In this document: positions 9,298 through 17,869 of the stretch, one piece after another
How positions within the stretch are numbered: the first letter of the stretch is position 1
Layout of the letters: each line of letters opens with the position of its first letter
Assembly (NCBI RefSeq): GCF_025917005.1
Contig: NZ_CP078091.1
Coordinates: 2,790,001 to 2,854,000, forward strand
DNA length: 64,000 nucleotides
DNA from: Porphyrobacter sp. ULC335
GTDB taxonomy: Bacteria > Pseudomonadota > Alphaproteobacteria > Sphingomonadales > Sphingomonadaceae
Direction: 5' to 3'
Program-made: the position numbers and the translations under genes
The notes under the pieces: generated by a model
Seen by the model: only the letters and a program-made list of their open reading frames with translations
Database searches by the model: none
Told to the model about the DNA's origin: nothing

Positions 9298-9669
9298 ATG
9301 AAGAAGATCGCTCTCATCCTTGCCGCCGGAGCCATGACGCTCCCGATGGCCGCGCCCGTGCAGGCCGATCCGCCGCGCCATGCGCCAGCCTGGGGCAAAC
9401 GCGCCAAGGATCGCATCTATGACGACCGCGGCCGCTATCACGAGCCGCGCCGTCTCGACCGCGGCGACCGGATCTGGCGCGATGGCGACCGCTACTACTG
9501 CCGCCGCGATAACGGCACGACCGGTCTGGTGATCGGCGCGGGCGTGGGCGCGCTGCTCGGCCGCACCATCGACACGCGCGGTGATCGCACCGTCGGCACC
9601 CTGCTGGGCGCAATCGGTGGCGGCCTGCTGGGCCGCGAGATCGACCGGGGCGAGCTGCGTTGCCGCTGA
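9298..9669 (+). CDS. Glycine-zipper 2TM domain secreted protein, paralogue 2
   Basis: 123 residues starting MKKIALILAAGAMTLPMAA, with a signal peptide, a short basic linker and the same C-terminal glycine zipper. From GVGALLGR to EIDRG (37 residues) it differs from paralogue 1 by a single Val/Ile change, whereas the linkers differ in length and sequence. A clear RBS-like AAGGA precedes the ATG. The pair looks like a tandem duplication with the zipper domain conserved or gene-converted. Confidence 0.8.
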   Translation: MKKIALILAAGAMTLPMAAPVQADPPRHAPAWGKRAKDRIYDDRGRYHEPRRLDRGDRIWRDGDRYYCRRDNGTTGLVIGAGVGALLGRTIDTRGDRTVGTLLGAIGGGLLGREIDRGELRCR

Positions 9670-9769
9670 TCCTGCGCTGAGAGCGGGCGGGCCGTGCAGC
9701 TCCCCGATTGAAGCGCGGCCCCCGCACTGATAGCGCAGCTGTCATGCTTATCGTGACAGGACTGACCTC

Positions 9770-10546
9770 ATGAATCGCCCCGCCGTTCTTGTGACCGGCG
9801 GGGCGACGCGTATCGGCGCCGCCATCGTCCGCCGCTTTGCCGCTGCCGGGTGGCATGTGGTGATCCATTACCGCAGCTCCGCCGCCGCAGCCGATGCGCT
9901 CGCCGCGCAGCTGCCTTCCGCCGAGACGCTGTGTTTCGATCTTGCCGATGACGACGCTGCGGTCGCCGCCGTTGCCGGGCTGGCGGCGCGGTGTCCCGAG
10001 TGGCGCTGCCTCGTCAATTCGGCGTCGGTTTTTGATTATGACGGTGTAACCGGACTCGATCCGGCGACGAACCGGGAGGCGATGCAGATCAACGCGCTCG
10101 CCCCGGCCCGCTTGGCACAGGCCTTCATCGCCCACACGGCGAGCACTCCCGGCGTGCGCAGCGTGATCCATGTCACCGACATGAAAATCGAAAACACCAA
10201 CCCCGATTTCTTCAGTTACACCATGTCCAAACACGCGCTGGCAGCCACCATCGGCATGCTGGCCAAGGGCAATCCGGACAGCGGCGTCAGGGTCTATGGC
10301 CTCGCGCCCGGGGCCGTGCTGGCAAGCCATGACCAGCGCGAGGAGGAGACCGAGATTTCGCACCGCCTCAACCTGCTCCAGCGCAAGACCGGCGCTGACG
10401 AGATTGCCGATGCGGCGCTGTTCCTATCCGGCGGCGCGCTGGCGAGCGGGCAGAGCCTGTTCATCGACAGCGGCCAGCACCTGATGGATCAACCGCGCGA
10501 CGTCATCTGGCTCGCCCGCGAGCAGGCCGAGGGAACCCCCGCATGA
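9770..10546 (+). CDS. SDR family oxidoreductase, pteridine-reductase (PTR1/FolM)-like
   Basis: 258 residues with a Rossmann fold: TGGATRIG (TGxxxRIG) near residue 10, then VVIHYRSS, the HY-x-x-S NADPH motif typical of PTR1/FolM rather than general SDRs. LVNSAS stands in place of NNAS, an active-site Asp is in VTDMK, and the catalytic Tyr-Lys pair is in YTMSKHAL. These features point to reduction of pterins or folates, but substrate is inferred. Its stop overlaps the start of the cytochrome b gene (ATGA), so it heads a three-gene operon with a molybdopterin enzyme; reduced pterin chemistry is a loose thematic link only. Confidence 0.82.
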   Translation: MNRPAVLVTGGATRIGAAIVRRFAAAGWHVVIHYRSSAAAADALAAQLPSAETLCFDLADDDAAVAAVAGLAARCPEWRCLVNSASVFDYDGVTGLDPATNREAMQINALAPARLAQAFIAHTASTPGVRSVIHVTDMKIENTNPDFFSYTMSKHALAATIGMLAKGNPDSGVRVYGLAPGAVLASHDQREEETEISHRLNLLQRKTGADEIADAALFLSGGALASGQSLFIDSGQHLMDQPRDVIWLAREQAEGTPA

Positions 10547-11247
10547 CAAAGCACGCGCTGTCGACCCGTCTGTGGCACTGGGTGAACGCAGCGGCGATCA
10601 TCGTGCTGTTCATGAGCGGGCTGAACATCTCGAACGCCCACCGCTACCTCTACTGGGGCGATTACGGCTTCGATCCCAAGGACGCGTGGCTTTCAGTCAT
10701 CAAATTTCCGGGGTGGGCGACCATCCCGCAGAATTACAACCTCGCCCTTGCGCGCGATTGGCACATCACGGCGGCCTGGCCGTTTGGCGTGGGCCTGCTC
10801 TTCATCTGGATCGCGATGCTGATGAACGGCCATTTCCGCCGCGACCTCACCACCACGCCGCGCGACTGGACGCTCGGCGCGGTTCTCGCCTCGGTCAGGG
10901 CGCATTCGGGCGGCGGGGCGGCGCATCGCTACAACCCGGTGCAGCGCATTCTTTACGGCATGGTGTTCGGCGTGCTGCTGCCGCTCATGCTGTTCACCGG
11001 GCTTGCGATCAGTCCCGGCTTTCAGGCTGCCGCGCCGTGGCTTCTCGACGTGCTGGGCGGACGCCAGAGCGCGCGATCGCTGCACTTCATTGCCTCCTGG
11101 GCGATCTTCGGCTTTTTCGTGATCCACATCCTGCTGGCGATCACCGATTGGCGGCTGATCCTCGAGATGTTTACCGGCGGCAGGCGCGCGGACAGCGCCG
11201 AGCCTGCCCCCATCCCTTCCGAAGACGGAGCGACCGCCCATGGTTGA
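10543..11247 (+). CDS. Cytochrome b/b6 domain protein (b561-like membrane subunit)
   Basis: 234 residues with four hydrophobic helices. Candidate haem-ligand His residues occur in LWHWVNAAA (helix 1), RDWHITAAW, RSLHFIASW and FFVIHILLA, the pattern of the formate-dehydrogenase gamma/NiFe-hydrogenase cytochrome b family. It overlaps the SDR upstream by four bases and the molybdopterin enzyme downstream by eight, so it very probably passes electrons between the quinone pool and that periplasmic enzyme. Confidence 0.85.
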   Translation: MTKHALSTRLWHWVNAAAIIVLFMSGLNISNAHRYLYWGDYGFDPKDAWLSVIKFPGWATIPQNYNLALARDWHITAAWPFGVGLLFIWIAMLMNGHFRRDLTTTPRDWTLGAVLASVRAHSGGGAAHRYNPVQRILYGMVFGVLLPLMLFTGLAISPGFQAAAPWLLDVLGGRQSARSLHFIASWAIFGFFVIHILLAITDWRLILEMFTGGRRADSAEPAPIPSEDGATAHG

Positions 11248-11989
11248 CCTGCCGCGCCGTTCGTTGCTGGCCGGGATGGCTGCCCTTGGCGCCACCGCCT
11301 GTTCGAAGATCAACGACAGCGAAACCGCCAAGACCCTGTTCGACGCGGCAGAGGACGGACATCGCACCATCCACCGCGCACTGGCCGGCAAGCAGGGGCT
11401 CGCGCCCGAATACTCCCGCGCCGAACGGTCCCCGACCTTCCGCGGCAATGGATCGGTGACGGTCGCCGATCCGGCCTATCAGGAACAGCTCGCCAAGGGC
11501 TTTTCTGATTGGAAACTGGAGGTGCGCGGGCTGGTCGACAAGCCGCTGAGCCTCACGCTGGCCGACGTCCGCGCTCTGCCGCAGCGCACCCAGATCACCC
11601 GCCACGATTGCGTGGAGGGATGGAGCGCCATCGGCGAATGGCAGGGGCCGCAGCTTGCTGCGCTGCTTGATGCCGCCAAGGTGCGCGAGGGCGCGAATTT
11701 CATCGTCTTCCGCTGCGCCGACGTGCTCTACGGTCGCGACTATTACGAGAGCATCGACATGGTCGACGCCTATCACCCGCAGACGATCATCGCCCACACG
11801 CTGAATGGCGAACCCTTGCCCGAAAAGAACGGCGCACCGCTGCGGATGCGGATCGAGCGGCAACTGGGCTACAAGCAGGCGAAATATGTGAAAGCGATCG
11901 AGGCCGTCGCCAGTTTCGACGAGATCGGCCAGGGCAAGGGCGGGTTCTGGGAGGACGTCGCCGGTTACCAGTGGTACGCCGGTATCTAG
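11240..11989 (+). CDS. Molybdopterin-dependent oxidoreductase, sulfite-oxidase/YedY fold
   Basis: 249 residues. The N-terminus has a twin-arginine signal (PRRSLLAG) merging into a lipobox-like ALGATAC, so it may be Tat-exported and lipidated. The SUOX-type domain has the molybdenum-coordinating Cys in RHDCVEGWSAIGEW near residue 120 and the cofactor-binding GAPLRMRIERQLGYK. Together with the upstream cytochrome b it resembles MsrP/MsrQ-type and related two-component systems, but the substrate is not known. Confidence 0.85.
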   Translation: MVDLPRRSLLAGMAALGATACSKINDSETAKTLFDAAEDGHRTIHRALAGKQGLAPEYSRAERSPTFRGNGSVTVADPAYQEQLAKGFSDWKLEVRGLVDKPLSLTLADVRALPQRTQITRHDCVEGWSAIGEWQGPQLAALLDAAKVREGANFIVFRCADVLYGRDYYESIDMVDAYHPQTIIAHTLNGEPLPEKNGAPLRMRIERQLGYKQAKYVKAIEAVASFDEIGQGKGGFWEDVAGYQWYAGI

Positions 11990-12426
11990 CCCTCCGGAAA
12001 CAATCGCTGCATGGTCTGCCAATCGGCGGCGATGATCTCTTCCAGCACGGACAAATCTATGTCGGCGAGCTTGTTGACATAGAGACAGCTCTTGCCGGTC
12101 GAATGCTTGCCCAGCCGCGCCAATGCCTCGTCCCGGGCAGCGGCGGTGCTAGGGTCGGAATACCCGCCTTGCAGATACAGCGAATGCTTGGCCTTCTTGG
12201 GGCTGAAGCCTGTGCGCATCGTGTGCACTTCGCGGCCGCTGTCATAGGTGGTGCGGTATTCTCCGTAACCGATGATGCTGGGCCCCCACATCCGCGGCGT
12301 CTGGCCGGTCACACGGCGGAACATCGCATCGAGCACCCGCCCTTCGTCCCGCTTGGCAGGCGGTTCAACCGTCTGGAGAAACGCTTCAACCGCATGGCTG
12401 GTGATTGTGGTTTGTGCATTCGTCAT
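11986..12426 (-). CDS. DUF1801 domain-containing protein
   Basis: 146 residues from the ATG at 12426 (MTNAQTTITSHAVEAFL). It shows the DUF1801/YdhG-like pattern MWGPSIIGYGEYRTTY, FSPKKAKHSLYL and GKSCLYVNKLADID, and is cytoplasmic. It ends four bases inside the convergent oxidoreductase gene. Function of the family is uncharacterised. Confidence 0.8.
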   Translation of the reverse strand: MTNAQTTITSHAVEAFLQTVEPPAKRDEGRVLDAMFRRVTGQTPRMWGPSIIGYGEYRTTYDSGREVHTMRTGFSPKKAKHSLYLQGGYSDPSTAAARDEALARLGKHSTGKSCLYVNKLADIDLSVLEEIIAADWQTMQRLFPEG

Positions 12427-12519
12427 TGTCCCGCCGCCTCTCTCTGACTGGAAGACCGCAATAGTGTGAAAGCATCGCCTTGCGGTAACCCGACAGGATT
12501 GAACCACGAAAGGAGTTCC

Positions 12520-13788
12520 ATGAGCAAGCCTCTCCTCGACCGGTTTCTTTCCCGCGCCGTCAAACAAGGCCGCCTAGGCATCGTCTTTGCCGATGGCAGC
12601 AGCAGCACCTATGGCGCCGCTGCCCCCGGATTTCCCGAGATCGTGTTGCGGTTCACCGATGACCGGGTGGCGCGCGATATTGTCATGGACCCACGGCTGG
12701 GCGCGGCAGAGGCCTTTATCGATGGACGCCTGCTGATCGTCGAGGGCGATGTGATGGGCCTCGTCAGCCTGCTGCGCGCCAACAACCCTTGGGACAAGGG
12801 CGGCGATATCGGCCCGCCGAGCCGGGTGAAGCGCCTGATCAACCGCGCAAGCTTCGCCGCCGAACAGATCAACAACCGCGTGGGTTCAAAGAAGAACGTC
12901 GCCCACCATTACGATATCGGCAATGATCTCTACGCGCTGATGCTGGATGCGGAGCATTGGCAGTATTCCTGCGCCTATTGGCCGGACGGGGTGACAACGC
13001 TAGCCGACGCGCAGGGGGCAAAGCTGGCGCATATTGCGAAGAAGCTGGCCCTTACCCCCGGGCAGGACGTGCTCGATATCGGCTGCGGTTGGGGCGGGAT
13101 GGCGATCCATCTGGCCAAACACCATAATGTGCGGGTGACCGGCATTACCCTGTCGGAAGAACAGGCCGATCTCGCCCGCCAGCGGGTGCGCGATGCGGGC
13201 GTTGCGGACAAGGTGACGATCCTGCTCGAGGATTACCGCGACACCGCCGCATCAGGTCGCCGCTTTGACCGGATCGTGTCGGTCGGCATGTTCGAACATG
13301 TCGGCCGCGCGCAGTTCGAGACGTTCTTCCAGTGCTGCGCGACGATGCTGGCGGATGACGGGGTGATGCTGCTCCACACCATCGGGCGCTTCGGCGGGCC
13401 GGGAACCACCGACGCCTTCACCCGGAAATATGTCTTCCCCGGCGGCTACATCCCCGCCCTGTCCGAAACGCTCGCCGCGAGCGAGAAATTCCGTCTGATC
13501 GCTGCGGATGTCGAAACGCTGCGGCTGCATTACGCCCGCACGATCCGCGCCTGGTATGCCAACTGCATGGCGCATCGCGAGGCCATCATCGGGCTGTATG
13601 ACGAGCGGTTCTTCCGGATGTGGACCTTCTACCTCGCCGGCGCGGCCACCGTCTTCGAGAACGGGGGGATGTGCAATTATCAGATCCAGTACGTCCGCAG
13701 CCGCCACGCCCTGCCGATCACGCGGGATTATCTGATCGGCAGTTCGGGCGGCTCTCCGGTTGATCCGGGGCGGTTGCGCGGGCGGTAA
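12520..13788 (+). CDS. cfa: Cyclopropane-fatty-acyl-phospholipid synthase family protein
   Basis: Transfers a methylene from SAM to unsaturated phospholipid acyl chains. 422 residues from the ATG at 12520, with AGGAG at 12511-12515. The N-terminal lipid-interacting region is followed by HHYDIGNDLYALML, SAM motif VLDIGCGWGGMAIHLA, TGITLSEEQ, SVGMFEHVGR and a catalytic-region YPGG-type segment (KYVFPGGYIP). The last 61 bp overlap the convergent acyltransferase gene, an unusually long overlap. Confidence 0.9.
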   Translation: MSKPLLDRFLSRAVKQGRLGIVFADGSSSTYGAAAPGFPEIVLRFTDDRVARDIVMDPRLGAAEAFIDGRLLIVEGDVMGLVSLLRANNPWDKGGDIGPPSRVKRLINRASFAAEQINNRVGSKKNVAHHYDIGNDLYALMLDAEHWQYSCAYWPDGVTTLADAQGAKLAHIAKKLALTPGQDVLDIGCGWGGMAIHLAKHHNVRVTGITLSEEQADLARQRVRDAGVADKVTILLEDYRDTAASGRRFDRIVSVGMFEHVGRAQFETFFQCCATMLADDGVMLLHTIGRFGGPGTTDAFTRKYVFPGGYIPALSETLAASEKFRLIAADVETLRLHYARTIRAWYANCMAHREAIIGLYDERFFRMWTFYLAGAATVFENGGMCNYQIQYVRSRHALPITRDYLIGSSGGSPVDPGRLRGR

Positions 13789-15107
13789 ACAGGGCCGAAG
13801 CCCATCAGCGCCGCGCCCACCAGCGGCAGGGCGATGACCCACCAGCGAACACCGGAAACGCCCTCGGGGCTGGCAATCGTCAGGCCCGCCGTTGCCCCCA
13901 GCCCTGCGCAGATCGCCAGCACGCCCAGCACCGCGCGCAAGCGCGGCACGGTGCGCCCGCCACGGATCGGGCCGAAGCTCCTCTCATGCCGCGCAAAGAT
14001 CGCGATCATCGGCAGCAGCGCGAGGATATAGATCGCGATCCACAAGGGCCGCGTCACCCACCACTCGCCCGTGCCGGGAATGGGTTCGAGGCCGAGCCCG
14101 CCCAGCACCAGCCAGTCCGCCGTCATCACCAGCACGAAGGCGGTAAGGTGCCATAGGAACACGGTCATGATCATGCCGTTCATCAGCACCGTCGCGGTCC
14201 AGATGGCGGCCTTATCCAGCATCCGCCGCCCCGCCGGCTCAAGCGCCAGCACAAAGCCAACCTGCATCGATCCCAGCGCGAACAGCGCCAGCGTCGGCGG
14301 GAGCGAGTTGGAGAAGCCTCCGGGCGCGGACACCATCGAAACCGGGTAGAAGCCATAGACCGTGATCGAAACGAGGATCGCCAGCGACACCGCGAACCAG
14401 CCCCATGCGAATAGCGGGCGTTCAAACTTCCCCGCCCTCCAGGCGAAACCCAGCTGGTGGAGCGCGACAAACACCCAGAGGAAATTGGTGAAGTTCACCC
14501 ATGGCACCTTCGCCGTGAAGGTCAGCCAATCGGTCAGCATGGCGAGCGGCACGAAGATCGCAAAGCTCCCCCAGCCAAACCGTTGCCATGCGCGCTGCGC
14601 GATTGGGGTGAAGGCCGTCACCAGCAGATAGACCGCAAGGAACCACACCGGGATCAGCGCCGCCTCTGTCGCCATGCGGATCTGTTCGCGCGGCAAGCCG
14701 ACCTGCGTCATCACCACGGCGAGCGCAGCCCACACCAGCAGCACCGGGAAAGTGGGCGTGATCAGGCGCTGCACCCGGCTCGCCAGCCAGTCGCGGTAAA
14801 CGCCTTGCCTGTCGGCCGCCGCCTTGCGCGTGGTCGCCTCCCAGCTCACCTGATTGGCATAGCCGCCGACAAGGAAGAACACCGGCATCACCTGGAAACC
14901 CCAGGTCAGCCAATGCGTCCACTCGGCAACCGACAGCAGATCGCCGCGCAGCAGCTGCCCGGACGCATCGACATACAGCCCCGCCATCAGCCAGTGGCCG
15001 ATCACCACCGCCATGATCGACACCGCACGCAGGAAATCGACCCAGCGATTACGCTCGGGCGGGGTCAGTTCCGCCAGCTCGCGCGCCTTGCTCCACATTG
15101 TCAGCAT
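13728..15107 (-). CDS. Acyltransferase family (AT3/OafA-like) integral membrane protein
   Basis: 459 residues with about ten hydrophobic helices. The N-terminus WVDFLRAVSIMAVVIGHWLM has the R/K-x10-H catalytic pattern of acyltransferase-3 proteins, and PVFFLVGGYAN follows. The family acylates carbohydrates or lipids at the membrane; the acceptor is unknown here. A soluble C-terminal domain is absent. The gene converges on cfa with a 61-bp coding overlap. Confidence 0.82.
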   Translation of the reverse strand: MLTMWSKARELAELTPPERNRWVDFLRAVSIMAVVIGHWLMAGLYVDASGQLLRGDLLSVAEWTHWLTWGFQVMPVFFLVGGYANQVSWEATTRKAAADRQGVYRDWLASRVQRLITPTFPVLLVWAALAVVMTQVGLPREQIRMATEAALIPVWFLAVYLLVTAFTPIAQRAWQRFGWGSFAIFVPLAMLTDWLTFTAKVPWVNFTNFLWVFVALHQLGFAWRAGKFERPLFAWGWFAVSLAILVSITVYGFYPVSMVSAPGGFSNSLPPTLALFALGSMQVGFVLALEPAGRRMLDKAAIWTATVLMNGMIMTVFLWHLTAFVLVMTADWLVLGGLGLEPIPGTGEWWVTRPLWIAIYILALLPMIAIFARHERSFGPIRGGRTVPRLRAVLGVLAICAGLGATAGLTIASPEGVSGVRWWVIALPLVGAALMGFGPVYRPRNRPGSTGEPPELPIR

Positions 15108-15187
15108 ATGATCCCCTGTCCGGCGGTGTCGCTCCGCCGGACAAGGACTTAGCAGTCAATTCTGAAAGGAGGATTGCTGCGCGCGCG

Positions 15188-16252
15188 CTAATCCCCAGCC
15201 GCGAGGGCCCGCACATGGGCAACCTGAGCGGCGTGCACCGCTTCGGCCAGCTTCTGCGCTGGCAGCGCGGGCATTTCGTGCGCGAAGATCGACGGCCAGT
15301 AGGAATTGATGGCAGAATGGGCATCCGCGATCTGGCCGACAGCTCCTGCGTGGATCACTCGCAGTATGGCCGTCTCCGCCGCGTCCTGACCCGTGTCTCC
15401 ACCGAGCGGTGCCGGCCATTGCAAAACAGCGGTGTGATCGGGGTAGAATTCGAGCCCGCCGACGAGCTTGTATCCCCGGTGAGTGAACTCAAGAATGAGC
15501 CGCACCGCGTCAATCTTCGGGTGTTCAAGTTCAAAGGGCCACTTATGGAGCACGTCGAATGTCGTGTAGGCTGGCAGGAAGGGTACGAGGTCGCTCTCCC
15601 GCTGATAGCGGAAGGTATGCTCTTCAAGGTGAATATCGTCGTATCTTTGGGCGAAAACCGGATCTCCGGCCAGAGGCGCAGCAAAGGCATGAACTTCGAT
15701 CTGCTTCGGCCCGCCTTTCGGCAAAGACGACTTGCTATAATGCACGAGCACTGCGCACAGGAAGCTCATGGCCGCACCCTTCGAGTGGCCGGTAATACGC
15801 AGGCCCTCAAGCTTGCTCCAATCGCGGGTGATCAGATCATGCTTGATGCAGGGCCACAGCGCCATCACCGCATCAAGAAAACCCTGATGGACATTGCCGA
15901 AACCGCCACTGCCTGGCGGGTCGAACGGCACTTGGAGCGTCTCGTCATCCTGCCGCCAGTCTTCGAAAAATGCGAGGAATGACTTGATGCCATCGAAGGT
16001 GCTGAGCGTCCCGCGCAACGATAGCACCACCCAGCCATCATCGGTTTCGCCGATAAGTCCCGCGTCGATCCTTTCCTCGCCGCCGCTGATTACCTGCGGA
16101 CCATCGACCCATCTCACTGATTCGTTGAAGAAGAAGATGGGCTGATATTCTTTTCCAACAATCGAATACGCACAGATCGCCGCGTCGATCATCTTTTGCG
16201 CGGTTGTTTTCGCGGGAATGCTAAGCGGTTCCATAGGACAAGTTGCGACCAT
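15188..16252 (-). CDS. Lipase family (class 3) alpha/beta hydrolase
   Basis: 354 residues from the ATG at 16252. An upstream in-frame TTG at 16267 is possible, but AGGAG lies 7 bases before 16252. The nucleophile elbow GHSKGAAMSFL carries the catalytic Ser, preceded by VVLSLRGTLSTFDG, the oxyanion-side motif of class 3 lipases. The acid is probably the Asp in RESDLVPFLP. No signal peptide is visible, so a cytoplasmic or leaderless enzyme is likely. The gene and its upstream region are somewhat AT-richer than the neighbours, suggesting a different history. Confidence 0.8.
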   Translation of the reverse strand: MVATCPMEPLSIPAKTTAQKMIDAAICAYSIVGKEYQPIFFFNESVRWVDGPQVISGGEERIDAGLIGETDDGWVVLSLRGTLSTFDGIKSFLAFFEDWRQDDETLQVPFDPPGSGGFGNVHQGFLDAVMALWPCIKHDLITRDWSKLEGLRITGHSKGAAMSFLCAVLVHYSKSSLPKGGPKQIEVHAFAAPLAGDPVFAQRYDDIHLEEHTFRYQRESDLVPFLPAYTTFDVLHKWPFELEHPKIDAVRLILEFTHRGYKLVGGLEFYPDHTAVLQWPAPLGGDTGQDAAETAILRVIHAGAVGQIADAHSAINSYWPSIFAHEMPALPAQKLAEAVHAAQVAHVRALAAGD

Positions 16253-16308
16253 CTCGTTTCTCCTCAAACCAGATCCAACAAGAATGATAGGAATGACTTT
16301 GATGTCAA
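16253..16308 (-). promoter_or_regulatory. Possible promoter of the lipase gene
   Basis: The minus strand carries a perfect TTGACA (plus-strand TGTCAA at 16303-16308) in an AT-rich stretch just before the lipase SD. A good -10 at 17-bp spacing is missing: ATTCTT is the 17-bp option and TATCAT sits only 13 bp away. Low confidence. Confidence 0.3.
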
Positions 16309-16474
16309 TGAAAAATAATGCGGTTTCAGGTTGTTAGGTCGCATCATGATGACTGCCTTTGGTTAACCGCTAAAGGTCTTGCCTGCGGATCGGCCCTGCT
16401 ATGTGGGCCAATCGTCATTGCCGTTCCCGATCCCCGCTGTTAACGGCGCGCTCAAATCAGGAGCTGCGCGACAA

Positions 16475-17695
16475 ATGTCCGACATCAAGAAAGTCGTCCT
16501 CGCCTATTCGGGCGGTCTCGATACCAGCGTCATCGCTAAGTGGCTGAGCGTGGAGCGCGGGCTGGAGGTCGTGACCTTCACTGCCGATCTGGGACAGGGC
16601 GAAGAGATCGAACCCGCGCGCGCCAAGGCGAAGGCGATGGGCATCCCTGACGAACACATCTTCATCGAAGACCTGCGTGAGGAATTCGTCCGCGACTTCG
16701 TCTTCCCGATGATGCGCGCCAACGCCCGGTATGAAGGCGATTACCTGCTCGGCACCTCGATCGCGCGGCCGCTGATCTCGAAGCGTCTGGTCGAGATCGC
16801 GCACCAGACCGGCGCGGATTTCATCGCCCATGGCGCGACCGGCAAAGGCAATGATCAGGTGCGCTTCGAACTCAGTGCCTATGCGCTCGATCCCGATATC
16901 AAGGTGATTGCGCCGTGGCGCGAATGGGATCTGACCAGCCGCACCGCGCTGATCGCATGGGCTGAACAGCACCAGATCCAGGTTCCCAAGGACAAGCGCG
17001 GCGACAGCCCGTTCTCGACCGACGCGAACCTGCTGCACACCTCGTCCGAGGGCAAGGTGCTGGAAGACCCGTGGGAAGAGACCCCCGACTACGTCTATTC
17101 GCGCACGGTCAATCCCGAGGATGCACCGGATACGCCCGAATACATCACCGTCGATTTCGAGAAGGGCGACGGCGTGGCGCTGAATGACGAGGCCATGTCG
17201 CCTGCCACGCTGCTGGCCGCGCTGAACGATCTTGGCCGCAAGCACGGCATCGGCCGTCTCGATCTGGTCGAGAACCGCTTCGTCGGCATGAAGAGCCGCG
17301 GGATGTATGAGACTCCCGGCGGCGAGATTTATGCCCGCGCGCATCGCGGCATCGAGCAGATCACGCTGGATCGCGGCGCGGCCCATCTCAAGGACGAGCT
17401 GATGCCGCGCTATGCGGAGCTGATCTACAACGGCTTCTGGTTCTCGCCGGAACGCGAGATGCTGCAGGCGGCGATCGACCACAGCCAGGACAAGGTCACC
17501 GGCACGGTGCGCCTGAAGCTCTACAAGGGGCTGGCGAGCGTGGTGGGCCGCAAGTCGCCCTACTCGCTCTATTCGGAGGCCCATGTGACCTTCGAAGATG
17601 ACGCCGGGGCCTACGACCAGAAGGACGCGGAAGGCTTCATCAAGCTCAACGGCCTGCGCCTGCGTCTGCTCTCCCGCCGCAATCGCGACGCCTGA
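16475..17695 (+). CDS. argG: Argininosuccinate synthase
   Basis: Joins citrulline and aspartate with ATP in arginine synthesis. 406 residues from the ATG at 16475 ([18 protein letters not shown]), with CAGGAG at 16458-16463. The N-type PP-loop [41 protein letters not shown] and the terminal oligomerisation helices are all present, and length matches the family. The 32-codon upstream extension is unconserved. A long gene-free stretch follows. Confidence 0.97.
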   Translation: MSDIKKVVLAYSGGLDTSVIAKWLSVERGLEVVTFTADLGQGEEIEPARAKAKAMGIPDEHIFIEDLREEFVRDFVFPMMRANARYEGDYLLGTSIARPLISKRLVEIAHQTGADFIAHGATGKGNDQVRFELSAYALDPDIKVIAPWREWDLTSRTALIAWAEQHQIQVPKDKRGDSPFSTDANLLHTSSEGKVLEDPWEETPDYVYSRTVNPEDAPDTPEYITVDFEKGDGVALNDEAMSPATLLAALNDLGRKHGIGRLDLVENRFVGMKSRGMYETPGGEIYARAHRGIEQITLDRGAAHLKDELMPRYAELIYNGFWFSPEREMLQAAIDHSQDKVTGTVRLKLYKGLASVVGRKSPYSLYSEAHVTFEDDAGAYDQKDAEGFIKLNGLRLRLLSRRNRDA

Positions 17696-17869
17696 TCCCG
17701 CACAGCGCGATGGGGAGAACCGAGTCGGACCGCTGTCAGAAGCGGCCCGAACCGCTTATCGTGACAGTGTGAAGGCGATTTCGTGCCGCCAATGCGCGCT
17801 GCTTGCGACAATTGCGACGAAGCGTTGACTTATCCACCCGTGTCCACAGGCCAAAGCGCCGGAAGTGGA
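17696..17869. other. Spacer between argG and the structured-RNA candidate
   Basis: No convincing reading frame. It contains TTGACT (17825-17830) without a matching -10 and two DnaA-box-like 9-mers: TTATCCACC (17830-17838, one mismatch) and GTGTCCACA (17840-17848, two mismatches). This is too little to call an origin; it may hold the promoter for the RNA-like region that follows. Confidence 0.4.

Noticed and set aside
17830..17848. Two DnaA-box-like 9-mers, possible replication origin
   Set aside because: Only two imperfect boxes (one and two mismatches), no AT-rich unwinding region and no origin-linked genes such as dnaA, parAB or hemE nearby.
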